Below are positions 12,870 to 27,800 of a stretch of 64,000 bases of DNA, piece after piece. The stretch is from Lingula anatina (Eukaryota; Brachiopoda; Lingulata; Lingulida; Lingulidae). The notes beneath the pieces were generated by a model that worked only from the letters and a program-made list of their open reading frames with translations, had not been told where the DNA came from and did not search any database. Both the position numbers and the translations under genes were made by a program. Position 1 is the stretch's first letter, and each line of letters begins with the position of its first letter. The stretch lies in the NCBI RefSeq assembly GCF_001039355.2, contig NW_019774703.1, positions 146,088 through 210,087 of the forward strand, read 5' to 3'.

Positions 12870-15800
12870 AAGAAAAAATACAAAATGAAGTTTGGAATTT
12901 CTCTCTCTCTCTCTTCTTCATTTTTTAAGAGAGGAAAACTAACTTTGCACCCCGGATATATCCCACAACACAAATGCAGTGAAATACAATATCAGTAGAA
13001 CTTTCATCCTTCATGATTTCTATAAAGGCCAAGGCCAAATAAATAAACCTACTGATCCCATACTAAAATGAGGTGGATACCTATTAAAATGTGTTTAGAC
13101 TTCAATTTTTTCATCCCTGAGCAGATAAAGGTAAAAATAATTTGACAGTAACTTTGACCAAGTAGAACAGAGACTCAGAGAGCTGTTTTTTAAAACTTTG
13201 TTAAAACATGAACATGTTGTGAACATTGTAAAGCTCTCTCACACTCTGTCAGAGTGGGTAAAGTTAACACCTGTCACAATAATATGGCCTCCTTTACCAA
13301 CACTGTAATATAAACACAACCACACACTAAACCCTTAACAGACCATAGAATCATCTGCCCTGCATAATGATACTTCAAAATACCTTTTTTACAGCCATTA
13401 TGTGGCTAATCAACACACATTTGTCGAATAGGAAATTAAAATGATAGAAAATACCCAGAGACTGCTGCATTAAGTGACTGACACGACCACAATATCCTCT
13501 TTGACCTGACGTAACAAGATGCTTATTTTCACAATTAAAGGAAAATACCATCAATGTTATGTGAGAAAAAGCATGAAGGCTGTAGTGGACAAATATGAAC
13601 TCCAGTACACATTTAATAGACATAAGGGTGATGTTTACTTTACATGATATTCATGTTCATTTGGACTTGTTTTACTGTGCTCAACATAAGTCAAATCAAG
13701 TGATTTGCATATTACTCTGTGATAAGACGTTAAGTCTTATAATAATTTTTTTAAAGATAACAACATGAGGAAATGACATTGAGGGCAAAAAAAAAAGAAA
13801 AAAGAAACGAGATGATGAATAGTCATGCAAAGATTTTTGGTGGAATGTGGTTCACTACCAGCAATTTTTTTGTTCCAATAGTTATCTTTCAACAAAATGT
13901 TATATACATATTAAAAAGGATGTTACCAGGGTACAGTGTGACACCACATTTTACTATTCAATATTTATCGCTGACAGAACCAATATGGCAGTATGTAAAT
14001 AACAAGATTGGCCAGCGTCTTCCTCCAGTGAAATGTTGTCTGTAGGCAATGCATATAGCACTGTTAAGATTTCCCCAGTCTATGGTTTAACATAAAGGCA
14101 TTATAGCAATAGGTCTTTTTAACTTCAGGCTACTCTCTCCTTATTGACATTGGCAGAATACCTAGAAAATGGAGCACTAACAAAACAGAAATAAATTTGT
14201 GAAGTGTTCTTGGCACTGAATATCTTCGATCATCTGCCGCAAAGGTGAATTTTAAGGAGGTTACCCAACTCCCAATCCATGAGCATCAATGTGTGCCAAA
14301 TGGTGTTCATTTTCCAATCTTTGTGACAAATGATTGTATTAATAACAAAATATATTATATAAATGTGGGTTCAAATCTGTTTACATGTATAGTTGTGCCA
14401 TATTGCAGCAGACAGCCTGTTCCTTACAATTAAACCACAAAAGTAGCTCTTGTAGTATCATATAAGCCAATTATGCCATATATACATTCTTTTCTCTCCT
14501 ACTAATTACACGATATTTTTTCAAACCTAGAATACACTTCACCCCCATACTACTAATGATAATAATACCTTTTCCAATATTCCCTCATGACAATAAATTA
14601 AATGCACCAGCTAAGCAGTAGCAAGCAATATTAGCAATATAATATGGTGTGCAGGTAATCATAATCGTTCTGTAAGTTTGCACTCATCAAACTGCTCAAA
14701 GAAATCTCACAAATAAACTTTAAATGGGTTTCATACCCTTCACTAAGAAGAAATCTGGTGCCTTCCCTGACCAGGCACAAATTAGTTTAAATACTTACTA
14801 ACTGAGCTGGAAGGATCTCCATTGACTTTCACATCTGGATTAGAAGGGCCGTTTGCTACTGGCTGCATGGTGTCAGTGGCTGGAATAGAACCAGAGAACA
14901 CAGGTTTAGATTAGAGTTGCATCACTCCTATGCCACCTACATGCACACATACTAAATACAAAACCAGGTATATATTATCAATATGCATACCTGTGCAAGA
15001 AACTGGCAAGTTATCATCCAAAGCACCAGCCCATGCAGAAGTGTGTGTGTGCGTTTGTGTATATATAGACAGTTGACTAGACTGCAGGTACTAACTGCTG
15101 TGTTGCCCCACGCTTTCTCTATAATAATCCAATTTACAGATTTGACCTTGTTCTGAGTTCACAAAACGCTGGCTTGCTTTGCCTTATGGAATATATGGAT
15201 GGGAACTAAATAAAACCACAAATCGTTAAAAAAAAATTCAGAGGAACAAAATAAATGTTGGCACTAAATCGGTTCTGATCTGTTCCGCACACAAACCAAC
15301 AAATCATGGCCAGATGGTAATTTCTTCCTGGGAGGAATGTGGCAGTGGTATTTGGTTATCTGATTCACGATGTTGTGAAACAACTCTGCTGAAAAAGCAG
15401 TCTTCCTGTAAGTTCCAGACCCTGCTCTTAAGAATACTTATGCAGGATCAAAATAGTTGAAAAAGAGGCATCAATATATCATGGTCCCGTGTGTAAGATA
15501 AATTAGTGGCACAAGGTTTATTTTGCTACTTGTGCCAACAGTTATTTCCAGCATCATATGCAAGTCATTGATCTTTAAAGCATTTGCCATCTAGTTATCC
15601 TTTCAGCAATATTTAAATATCTTTTAACTCTACCAATTTGGCTCCACTTGGATCCTTCCAACATATATACATCCTCATTAGACAAAGAAGCCTACTGGTG
15701 ATATAGGCGAGACGAAAATGTAAGCATGTCGTCAACATATATATCCTTATACCATTAGCATCTAGGTGGTTTTATTACAATATAAAGGACAACTGATCAG

Positions 15801-18800
15801 TCATGCTAGGAATTCTTATAGGCTCTGCCTGTGACCCGCCAATGAGGCCATGTTCTAAATCATTAGACTATAAAATGTGCCTAAGTTACCAATAAACAGC
15901 ATTAACTACTAAAGGGGTTCCCCTTTTCAGTTAAGTGGCGCTACTACTCTCAAGGATCATCAATATTCTGCCTTTCTGCCCTCTCCTAAACCTCTTACTA
16001 CCTACATGATGCATGTATTTCACAAGTCATCAATACATACTCCTTATGATCTCTTCTCATTAGGTGATGTTTAAAATACCTGGTCGTGGTTAAATGCCAA
16101 TCTAACCATCCCCTCGCTCACCTTGATGTCCCCCTCACCGGAGCCAAAACATAAGGAAGATATCTCATGTTACACTACAGAGGATTCAGCCACTATTTAT
16201 GCAAGCATTCTAATGGCATTTTTTGACAATTAATCTCAAATTTCTTATCCTTAACAGGTGATCCTTGGTTGTACCCATCGAGATCAGTGAAATGCCGACT
16301 ATTTTTGTTATCTGAATTATGATGGAATCCAGGCAATGGGTATTTCTGTCAGAATGATGTTCTCCACCCAACTTGATATTATATTNATATATCACTAACA
16401 GAACCAACATGGCAGTATGTAAATAACGAGATTGGCCAGCTTCTTCCTCCAGTGAAATGTTGTCTGTAGGCAATGCATAGCACTGTTAAGATTTCCCCAG
16501 TCTATGGTTTAACATAAAGGCATTATAGAAATAGGTCTTTTTAACTTCAGGCTACTCTCTCCTTATTGACATTGGCAGAATACCTAGAAAATGGAGCACT
16601 AATAAAACAGAAATAAATTTGTGAAGTGTTCTTGGCACCAAATATCTTCGATCATCTGCCGCAAAGGTGAACTGTAAGGAGGTTACCCAACTCCCAATCC
16701 ATGAGCATCAATGTGTGCCAAATGGTGTTCATTTTACAATCTTTGTGACAAATGATTGTATTAATAACAAAATATATTATATAAATGTGGGTTCAAATCT
16801 GTTTACATGTACAGTTGTGCCATATTGCAGCAGACAGCCTATTCCTTACAATTAAACCACAAAAGTAGCTATTGTAGTATCATATAAGCCAACTATGCCA
16901 TATATACATTCTTTTCTCTCCTACTAATTACATGATATTTTTTTGAATACCTTCTAGAAAACACTTCACCCCCATACTACTAATGATAATAATACCTTTT
17001 CCAATATTCCCTCATGACAATAAATTAAATGCACCAGCTAAGCAGTAGCAAAAAGCAATATTAGCAATATAATATGGTGTGCAGGTAATCATCATCATCC
17101 TTCTATAAGTTTGCACTGATGGTCTTATCAACGAACTGCTCAAAGAAATCTTACAAATAAACTTAAAATGCATTCTCCTGAGAAAAAAATCTGGCACAAA
17201 TTGGTTTAAATACTTACTAACTGAGCTGGAAGGATCTCCATTGACTTTCACATCTGGATTAGAAGGGCCGTTTGCTACTGGCTGCATGGTGTCAGTGGCT
17301 GGAATAGAACCAGAGAACACAGGTTTAGATTAGAGTTGCATCACTCCTATGCCACCTACATGCACACATACTAAATACAAAACCAGGTATATATTATCAA
17401 TATGCATACCTGCGCAAGAAATTGGCAAGTTATCATCCAAAGCACCAGCCCATGAAGTGTGTGTGTGCGTTTGTGTATATATAGACAGTTGACCAGACTG
17501 CTGGTACTAACTGCTGTGTTGCCCCACGCTTTCTCTATAATAATCCAATTTACAGATTTGACCTTGTTCTGAGTTCACAAAACGCTGGCTTGCTTTGCCT
17601 TATGGAATATATGGATGGGAACTAAATAAAACCACAAATCGTTAAAAAAAATTCAGGGGAACAAAATAAATGTTGGCACTAAATCGGTTCCGATCTGTTC
17701 CCCACACAAACCAACAAATCATGGCCAGATGGTAATTTCTTCCTGGGAGGAATGTGGCAGTGGTATTTGGTTATCTGATTCACGATGTTGTGAAACAACT
17801 CTGCTGAAAAAGCAGAGTCTTCCTGTAAGCTCCAGACCCTGCTCTTAAGAATACTTATGCAGGATCAAAATAGTTGAAAAAGAGGCATCAATATATCATG
17901 GTCCCGCGTGTAAGATAAATTAGTGGCACAAGGTTTATTTTGCTACTTGTGCCAACAGTTATTTCCAGCATCATATGCAAGTCATTGATCTTTAAAGCAT
18001 TTGCCATCTAGTTATCCCTTCAGCAATATTTAAATACCTTTTAACTCTACCAATTTGGCTCCACTTGGATCCTTCAAACATATATCCTCATTAGACAAAG
18101 AAGCCTACTGGTGATATAGGCGAGACAAAAATGTAAGCATGTCGTCAACATATATAATATCCTTATACCATTATCATCTAGGTGGTTTTATTACAATATA
18201 AAGGACAACTGATCAGTCATGCTAGGAATTCTTATAGGCTCTGCCTGTGACCCGCCAATGAGGCCATGTTCTAAATCATTAGACTATTAAATGTGTCTAA
18301 GTTACCAATAAACAGCATTAACTACTTAAGGGGTTCCCCTTTTCAGTTAAGTGGCGCTACTACTCTCAAGGATCATCAATATTCTGCCTTTCTGCCCTCT
18401 CCTAAACCTTTTACTACCTACATGATGCATGTATTTCACAAGTCATCAATACATACTCCTTATGATCTCTTCTCATTAGGTGATGTTTAAAATACCTGGT
18501 CGTGGTTAAATGCCAATCTAACCATCCCCTCGCTCACCTTGATGTCCCCCTCACCGGAGCCAAAACATAAGGAAGATATCTCATGTTACACTACAGAGGA
18601 TTCAGCCACTATTTATGCAAGCATTCTAATGGCATTTTTTGACAATTAATCTCAAATTTCTTTTCCTTAACAGGTGATCCTTGGTTGTACCCATCGAGAT
18701 CAGTGAAATGCCGACTATTTTCGTGATCTGTATTATGATGGAATCCAGGCAATGGGTATTTCTGTCAGAATAATGTTCTCCACCCAACTTGATATTATAT

Positions 18801-21800
18801 TATATTAATAGAACATAACATGACAAATTATCATCCAACCTGGGACGAGTTTTGGTTTATTTTTGACCCAGTTAAGCATGGCTGCATGACTAAGATTCAT
18901 TTGTTGAAGATAATGAGATATAATTTATATCCAGGTCAGGACTAAAAACGAGGACTACACATTACGAAAGTTACATATCGACCGTCTTCTAATCTGGCTT
19001 TGACATCTCCTAAAGAAAGTAAATTCTCTGGTGTTTTTTTACTGAAAATATTAGCCAAACCTTAATCATTCCTAAAAGGATGCAGACATGCCAATCTAGT
19101 TTTATGATGGAAAGGACTGTTATAATTAGTTTGCCTACAGGTTTTAGTTATACAGGCTTTCAGTGCAATTATTGATTGATTGTCACACCTAAACCTCATA
19201 CATTGACATTATATGGCTAAAATACATTTCCTTGCCGAGAGCTCATTTATATCATTTGAACTGAAAATGCAGAAAATGTATGATTGTATACACCATCTGT
19301 TTTTAAAAATATTTTGATATGTATACCTTTACAAAATATTCACCTGAAATATTTATTGATTTATCTCCACACCTTCTATTTACACATTAAAACATGTGAA
19401 AGCCTTCAGCAGGCACATATCACATCCCAACCCCACCTCCATATAATTACATACAAATAACATATTTTCCTATCACTAGCATACTTATAATACTTATATC
19501 ACCTGTATTTTGTCTCTTGCACAGATAGGCAGTCCAACTGCTGCACCAAGAACTACTGGACCCTGACATTATGCCTCAATCCTTGAATTTCCTAGAATTT
19601 TTTTCTGAAATGAGTTCTCCTAGACTGCTAAAATTCTTGTAATTATCAGTAGGAGATCACTAAATGTGCTGCTCCCAGTCTATACCATCCTGTCCCATAG
19701 GCTACAACACCATCTGTATGCTACAGCTAGCAAATGACCCTAGACACCAAATAGATTATAGTCTACGCTGGGTCAGACTGCAGCTTCCACCACAGCCATT
19801 GAGCCAGCCAGTCTCAGAAGTGCTACACTACACTCTAAACTCTCATGCAACTGTTCACATATAATCTGCTTGAAAGCCATCTGGTGATGGATGAGGAGTT
19901 TGAATAATATGCCGTCCCTCAGAAATGTATGGATTTTGTACAATATCATACTCGCAGACTACCTTGTATTGAATTCCTATTGAGAACCAGAAGACAAATT
20001 GACAGATGGGAGTCAAGAAATATGGGTCAGTCTTTCAGTCAAGAGGTTGGTTATTATTGATAAAATAAATATACAGCGTAAGAATTATTCTGTATTTTCA
20101 AGCCCCCAACAACGCAATCACCCACAGATGTCTCAAACCTGCATAATGTCATTAAGTGTTCTGTTCCACACAAGGAAGCCTACAAAAATCAATATGTTAA
20201 TGGTGAATTTATCAATGAGCTCTGCCTATTATGACTGTTGGCCAGACTCGTTACGTTGCAAGATCAATTGCTAGGAATCAAACGGCATTGTATTTTACAG
20301 AGCATATATCTAGCATCACCAAGTGACTACTCTACAGGTCATTTTCTCTGAAAATTACATAAGAGCCTAGATCCCAGATAGTGATCTTGTCGCATTTCTG
20401 CAATGATTCATTGCACATGGACGACCTAGACATTTTCCCAGTAATGATATTCAAGGGACTATAATTATTGCATGTGAGTAATCACACAAAAACATTTATA
20501 TTATTTCAAATCTTTCAGGTTTATGAACTATTTTCTATCAAATAAATTCCTTTATCTTTAAGCCATCCCTAAGGTAGATCACTTGAACATGTAAAACAAA
20601 CTAGTTGCGAATCGACAGTAAAACATCTCCAGAGAAGTTTCTATGGCAACCAGCACCTACAATTTTCCCTGATGTTTCCCAAGAGATTCAAAAGGAGCCA
20701 AGGACTGTCTGACCACTGGTGATTTGGCACTTGTGGATATAATGACCATTAAAGTACAGACTGATCTGAAGCGTGAATTAGATTGTGTTTGAGAAGACAA
20801 GTCAACACAATGCTGTCTCAACCAGTCACAATTTTGGAGTGCCACATGTTGGCTTTCTGAAACATGATGGATTTCACAACTGCTGTTACAGTATAACCAA
20901 CATTTCACCACGGAGCTAGACATTTATTAATCCATCATCAATAATTTCTTTAGCTCCAGGACATAAGTTTGTGCAATAGATCTGGTTCTCTGGGGTATAT
21001 ATTTATAAGCAGTTGAGATATGTGTCTGTATTCCAACTTTCCTAGGATGGAAGTTTAAAAAATAATGATTTCATGCATTATACCACTGAAATATTCACTG
21101 TTATTAAGGTTTTTGAAAAAAAAAGTCTGAAGTCTTTTTTTATTGTTCCTTGTTCATTAATTAAATTTTTTCTTGCAAGCTGATGTGTCTGATGATGTGT
21201 GGTCCAAAGAGAAAAATTTGAACCTAAAACACATCATATAAATAGTTTAGCAGCAATCATAAGGAAATAATAAATCTTCACACCTGAAAAAAAAAATGAC
21301 AATGTGCTTTCCTTTATGGTCACCTTACACGTTAGCACTTGGAGAATTTATGCCATACACTTCAGTTTTAAACCAGGATTTATAAATGTAAACATCCAAG
21401 AGGTTACCACCCATGTCACTAGGAAGAGGTACGCTACAGAGAAAGCTTTCCTGAAAGGTAGGAAAGAGGGTGATATACCACAGGGAGTGATCCCACAGCT
21501 ACCTACATGATGGAAAATGAAATAATTGTGGCATTCAACTGCAAGCATTCCAACTACTCATAAATATCAATTTGAGATTTTAACAAATATGTGCTTACTT
21601 CTGAGAGGGCCAGTGTGTATTTCATCTCCAACTCTGCCATACCTGTTATATCTAACATCAATTTTAGACCTGAGTTAAGTGGGACTAATGTTATCAGATA
21701 ACTAGATAATGAAAACTGCAAGTTTAGAAGAGTTCCTTTTTAACTTGTAGAGACTATGAACTCTAATGCCAGGTTCCAAAACTGCCTGGTCCTACATCTA

Positions 21801-24800
21801 GGTTCACTATTCATATGATGGATTTCTACCATTTTGAACAGATTATCCAGCCTGGCAAGGGGAGCTTTATGAACTTATACCCATTCTACATGCATTTCCA
21901 GTGTTACAAATTGGCTTCTAAATGTAACCTTTTCAAACTACTTTAAAAAATGGTAATAACTTTCCTACAGTTTTTGGATTGAGTAACATTTACCTGCCAA
22001 GTTGAAAGCATTCTTAGAAAGGTCATAGTTTCTGAGAAATCCTACAGCTTCACACATCATCGCACTTAACATTTTCTGAGGAATTTGAGTTTGTTTTGCT
22101 CAACGCCATACTGTGAATATCCCTTCAAGCAGAAATTCACATCTAATGTAAAAAAGGTACACAAAAATAAAAAGCATGTCTTGAGAGTCAATTTACTTTA
22201 CTGTTGCAGTTGATAATTGATTCTTCTTTTAGAATTCTCATTTTCACTCATCATCAAGAACATCACTTGCTTAACCACACAAACAATCATTCTGCCTGCT
22301 TACACTGTGCATGTGGTGTAAATTCCCCTCCAGATCCAGTAAGTTGGTAAACCATGTTTCCCTTCCACAAACTCCAAACACACTCAGTCCACAGCACTGG
22401 ATGGCCAATCTTCCCCTAAAGACTGCACACGTCTGACTAATTTACAAATAAAGATCTTCCGTATCTTATCACGAAAGCCACTTAATAAAGACAACATTCA
22501 GTAACGCTTTAGATGTTTTCTCCAGAAGAAGATTATACCATCAAACAAATCAATCTGTGATGACTGGCCCTTACCATCATGGTGCTAGCAGCTCTCCAAC
22601 CAAATAACTAACATGTGGTATTTTTATTCAATAAAGTTTTAAGTGGAGGATAACCTAGTTACGGGTGAACCATTCTCACTTGGACGGAAAAACATTGCAG
22701 GAATGCATTAGTAATTTGCAAGCTAACAGGACGAACAAGCCCTCTGCAATCACCTTTCAATTTACAAAGCCAAATTCAATATGGAAGACAATTAAAGTCA
22801 GTTGAGCTCTGCCTTGCAGTTTTAATCTTGAATCATAGTTTGTGTGTTGTGTGAATGAACTACCATTTTAAACTTGCCCTCTGAAGGTCACAGGTACTGG
22901 TGTACGCTTTATCATGGAATCTCTGCAGGAGCAATTGGCATGTAAACATTGATAGTTCACTGGAAAGGTGAGTAAATCTAGACACAGATAACAGCATTTT
23001 CTTGTCCTTTTCGAAGCTATAATAAGATCATGCATGATACAAGAAAATAAAAATGCTTTTTAGTACTAAGATTCATTCGAAATTACTGTCTCTGTTGACA
23101 ACAACCATTGCAACATATGGAGTCTTCAGCAAGCTGTCAAGCAACTGAATCCAGGCAGACTGCGTCAGCATTTGTTACTGCCTAATTTTACATATATCTT
23201 CACAAGAGTGTAGAGAAGCAGATCGTATTTATTATTTATGTGTTATAATGGGTTTCTGTTTCCATTTGGTGACTGACTACTGGACACACTGACCTCTGAC
23301 CGTTATTCACTGAACCATATAAATCTACCTGACTTCTTTTACCTTGACTTTATCCATCCATGATCCTCACAAAGATCTACCTACAACAGATTTATCTCTG
23401 TACAAAGCAGGATTCAACATCTAAAGGAAAATAGATTGCACTGAAATTACAGAGCCAGAAAGTACTGCATGGGTGTTACGATGAGAAAAAAATCTTCCAG
23501 GAAGCAGGGGACTGAAAACTACATAAATGCTACAAGTGCCTGTGTAGGCGTAGTCTATTCCAAAGGTAGATCTGTCTAGTCTGTCTCTTCTTGCATGCCT
23601 ACATGTATTTAAACACCTGTGACTTCCATCTTGGCACTCTACCTGTCTGCTCTTATTTGTAACACAACTATTCATCTTTCTTCCTCACTTGAAGAAAAAG
23701 AAATTAAATTTGAAAACTGTATTTTGTATGAAAACTTCTTTTAAACATCAGGTATTAATTGCCATAGAAAAAAAACATCACCAATTGCAAAAATGACCAT
23801 ATAATGATAACTACAAGAAGCATGCCTGAGAAACTCTATTAATTCGGGAACATTAATCAAAAATCCATTTGGATAGGACTCTGTGGTGGCATTTATTCCC
23901 TCAGAGATATTTTCATTATTCATGATTCTATAATTCTATCCTAATGAAAATATAAATTGATATAGTGCTGTGTGAGGAAGAAACCCACATTTTTTCCTTC
24001 AAGAATAATGTGCAGAAGATATATAACCCAGGTAGGCCATTTTCGCATCAGTCTCTTGATTCATTTTTTTTTTTTCATTTTGCTCCCACTAAGGGGTCCC
24101 TCTATGAACAATCTGGCATGAAACTGATAAAGTAGAATGCGTACTCCTTTTGCAGTTAAAGTTAGAAAAAAGAAAGTCATCAATGTTATGAAGTTAAGGT
24201 GTTTTCTCCATAATGTTTAGGCAATGAGAAGCTATGGTAAGGCACAAGGCCATTTCATTGTTCATTTCTTACAGTTTTCCACTCCTATAGTCAGAAAACT
24301 TCATTACATTTTCATTCCAATGATTGTATCTCAAATTCTCAATGTTTCCCATTCCCTGGAAAAAACCACATCTATAGAAAGTCAAAAAAACTCTTATATT
24401 AATATCCCTGGTCAGAGTTTACATGGATATTTAAGCTCCTACCTCAAGCAAAATAGCTTTACAACACTGAACAAACATAAATGACAACTCTACACGTACA
24501 ACCTGCAGGATAGATACTTCAACTTACCTGACAGCACAATTAACTGACAAATTTCACTTTGCATGCACGCACATTGACTTGCGTCGAGATCCTTCCTTAC
24601 GTCTCTCTTAAACCACGCGTATTTAACAGCAGAGCTCCAGTGCAGAGTTCTCTGCCTGTGGTATATGGTGCAGTCCACAAAGGTGTTTGAGGCATCCACC
24701 CAGCAAAAAGATTCACCTGTATTAGAAGCTATCTTTATCCCATCCCAGCTGCCACTCTGCACACTACCTATCAGCCACTCAGATTACAGCCAACCATGAC

Positions 24801-27800
24801 AGATGGCGGACCATTTTTTCCATAAATATTGATTAATTATACATTAATCAAATCTCTTAGAAAGTATTAGTTTTGCAGGTAATTTGTTTCCAATTTTTTG
24901 ACAAGAGGCAAATCAGGTGTCTTTTTTTTTCTTACCTTGTGTTTTTTTTTTTTTTTTTTTATTTGGTACTTGGATAAAAAGTAAAACATTAAATGTTTTT
25001 GTCAGGGTAAAAGTAAAACACAAGACTTAAGCCAAACTAAGTTTTTCATTCTTAGTGAGCAAAACCTCTTTACTTACTTCAAATTTCTGTGTTGTCCTTT
25101 ACTTCTCCAGTACTCAAAGCAACACTGTCTTCAAGGTGTGACTGACAAATTGTCTCACTATCATGATACTTTTGACACTGGACGTGACTTAACCTGGATC
25201 TAGTTTTACAAATAACTTGATTGTATTTGGTAACAGGCTCATAGATGACTTACATACTACAAAATTACTGAATAACAAACCACTGGTCAGTAAAATTATT
25301 TATGATTCTTTGCAAGGCCACCCCTGTGTGAAATAAAGGAAGTGCAATAATATTCATGACCACTGACTGATGAAAAATGAAAGTGAATGTCACAAAGTGA
25401 TCCTGATCGATCATTTTCCTGACATTACAGGTTTAACAAAATAAAAGAATATCAAAAGGATGGAAGTCTTTCTTACGTAAACATTTCCCTTTCTAAAAGG
25501 AGAAACAGGGCAAATTTAGTCCTTTGCTAGTCCTTTTATGTGTTTCCTTTCAATTTTCTACACCATTTCTGACAAGTGCTCAACACCAAAAAGCGAAATT
25601 ACTGCAATGGTCTTTAAAAAAAGCAAAAAACAACTTTTCAAAAGGCATTGCAAAATAAACCCTCTTTCCCTTGTACGGACATCATTATTCACCTGTAATA
25701 GGGAATTGACCTGTCTGTCAGAGGTGAGTCTGGGTCACTTCTGTCCACTTATAGTCCATCATAATCTATCAAGTTAAACTTTATGACCATGATGACTGGA
25801 GTGACCACCTGTCACCAGACACCCATGCTACCAGCATGTAACAAGCACCTGCTAAATCACAACCCATAACTCCAACAACAAACTTCAAAGAAAAAATCTT
25901 ATCTTAGAGTTAATGCCAAAGAGAATTTGTCCACTTATGAATTAACACGCTTATCAAAAGTAAGTCGAGTTTTCAGTCAAGTAAGGCCCATCTGACTTGC
26001 TTGGTAAAACTTATCTCAACAAGCCAGCGCTGCTGATTGTGATTAGCTCAACATAGAAAGCCAATTTGGTAACACACAATCAACTGCCTGCAGCCACTTC
26101 ATTCTTTTAATAAGATAAGTTTGCTGAAATTGTTCATATCAAGATAGGCCAACCTTACTTGACTAAAAACACGTCTTACTGCTGGTTAGCGTGTCACTTG
26201 ATTGGCAGATGGAGAAATACTGGTGAGGCACTGAATTTCAAACAATATTTGTTTACTTTGAAGTTTTTTTTTGTTGTTGTTAGAGTGTTGATCATATCAA
26301 GATATGACAACAGTATCTAGTACCAAGTCCAGAGCTGATAACTTTACCAACACACAATTATAAAATATTCATTTCAATGTCGATGAGTTCTTGTCAACTT
26401 ATGCAAACATGTTAACCTACATTTACAATGACTGCCAACAGTACTTTTGTCAGAAATGCATATATACATATAACTAATTACTAAAATTGTGAATCTTGTG
26501 TTACAACTGTTTGCCAACTTGTCAATAAAAACCTAACATGTTTAGTCCAGTGCAAGATGTAATCCCTAATAACAAATATAGAACTAATTGTATCTGTCAA
26601 CAAAACAAATCTTGAAGAGTAAACATATCCATTCTTAGCATATGTTCATGTAAGGTTCACAATCTTTATAGTTGCTGGTGTGTAGTACTTTTATGTATTT
26701 CTGATAACCCTGATAATCTACAAGCTATTAAAGTAGAACTGCATTTGTGTCCAATTAATGTGCCCAATATTCCTAATGCATATTCAGGTTCAAGAATGGT
26801 AATGAAATGGCCAAAACAGGCATAAACATAATTCACTGAAAAAAATACAATAAATGTGTAACCTACTCCTCTCTGCTGGTCTCTATGAAGGTGACTTTGC
26901 AAACTAAGTGGTCATAAAACACACCACAGCTGATAAAGCTAAAGGCTCCAATCTTTTCAAACCCACACATGCATTGTGTGTCAGGGGAATTAATAGTGTG
27001 CCTAAAGGGGATCTACAAGCTGATTTTAACTACATTATGTATTTTCAATGGAATGAGGGCGTCAATACATAGGATAATGGCTGATACCTCCTGAACTGTT
27101 ATCTACCTGTAACATTTAATCACAATATTTAGACAGTTGACTAAAGATAAAACAACATTTGTAGCATGCAGATTATACTCATGCAGTAGCCTACCGCAAA
27201 GGGTATAAATATTTCATTAATAATTCAATTTACCTGTTGATGGCAGCAAAAGCTGTTCCTTCATCTCTACCTTAGAGGTTGAAGCTGGCTGTACAGGTTT
27301 TCTATATCTTGTTTGTTAAAGAAGAAGGCGTGACAGTGTGACCTATCTTTTTTTTATACAGGTAGAGCAATGAAAATTAGAATTTCAATGACGTGCTCCC
27401 TCTCCCCTCCCCCCTCTCCACTCAAACCCAAGATGCACGCCCCATTATCATGTAAAAGACACAGACACCTGACTGACTAAAGGCTAATCTAGAAGGCTTA
27501 CATTACTGACTGTAAACACTGTTAGACCTGTTGTGCCTTTACTATTAAACAGGTGAATCATTCAGGTGACATAGAGACTTTAAATAAGGTATTAACAACA
27601 GTTGAGGCATTAAATCAACAGTAGTGGGGTTTTCTGCTACCACATTGAAAAAAATAAATGCTCACAGCGTGGGAAGGATGGAATGGTCCTACAGAAGGAA
27701 AAACAATACCCCTCCCATCACCTTCAATTTGTAAAAAGATCTAGCAAAATTTCCCAATTTTCTTTTCTAAACAAAAAAGGTAAACCTGTCAAAAGGTGGA

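Larger units (their letters stand above)
9809..14798 (-). other. Gene A intron 2
   Basis: It holds the AAAT microsatellite and the unexplained frame at 12084-12260, and is otherwise AT-rich with nothing I can support. Confidence 0.45.

Noticed and set aside
14370-14400. GGTTCAAATC, resembling a tRNA/SINE B box
   Set aside because: No A box or cloverleaf, and no second SINE feature.
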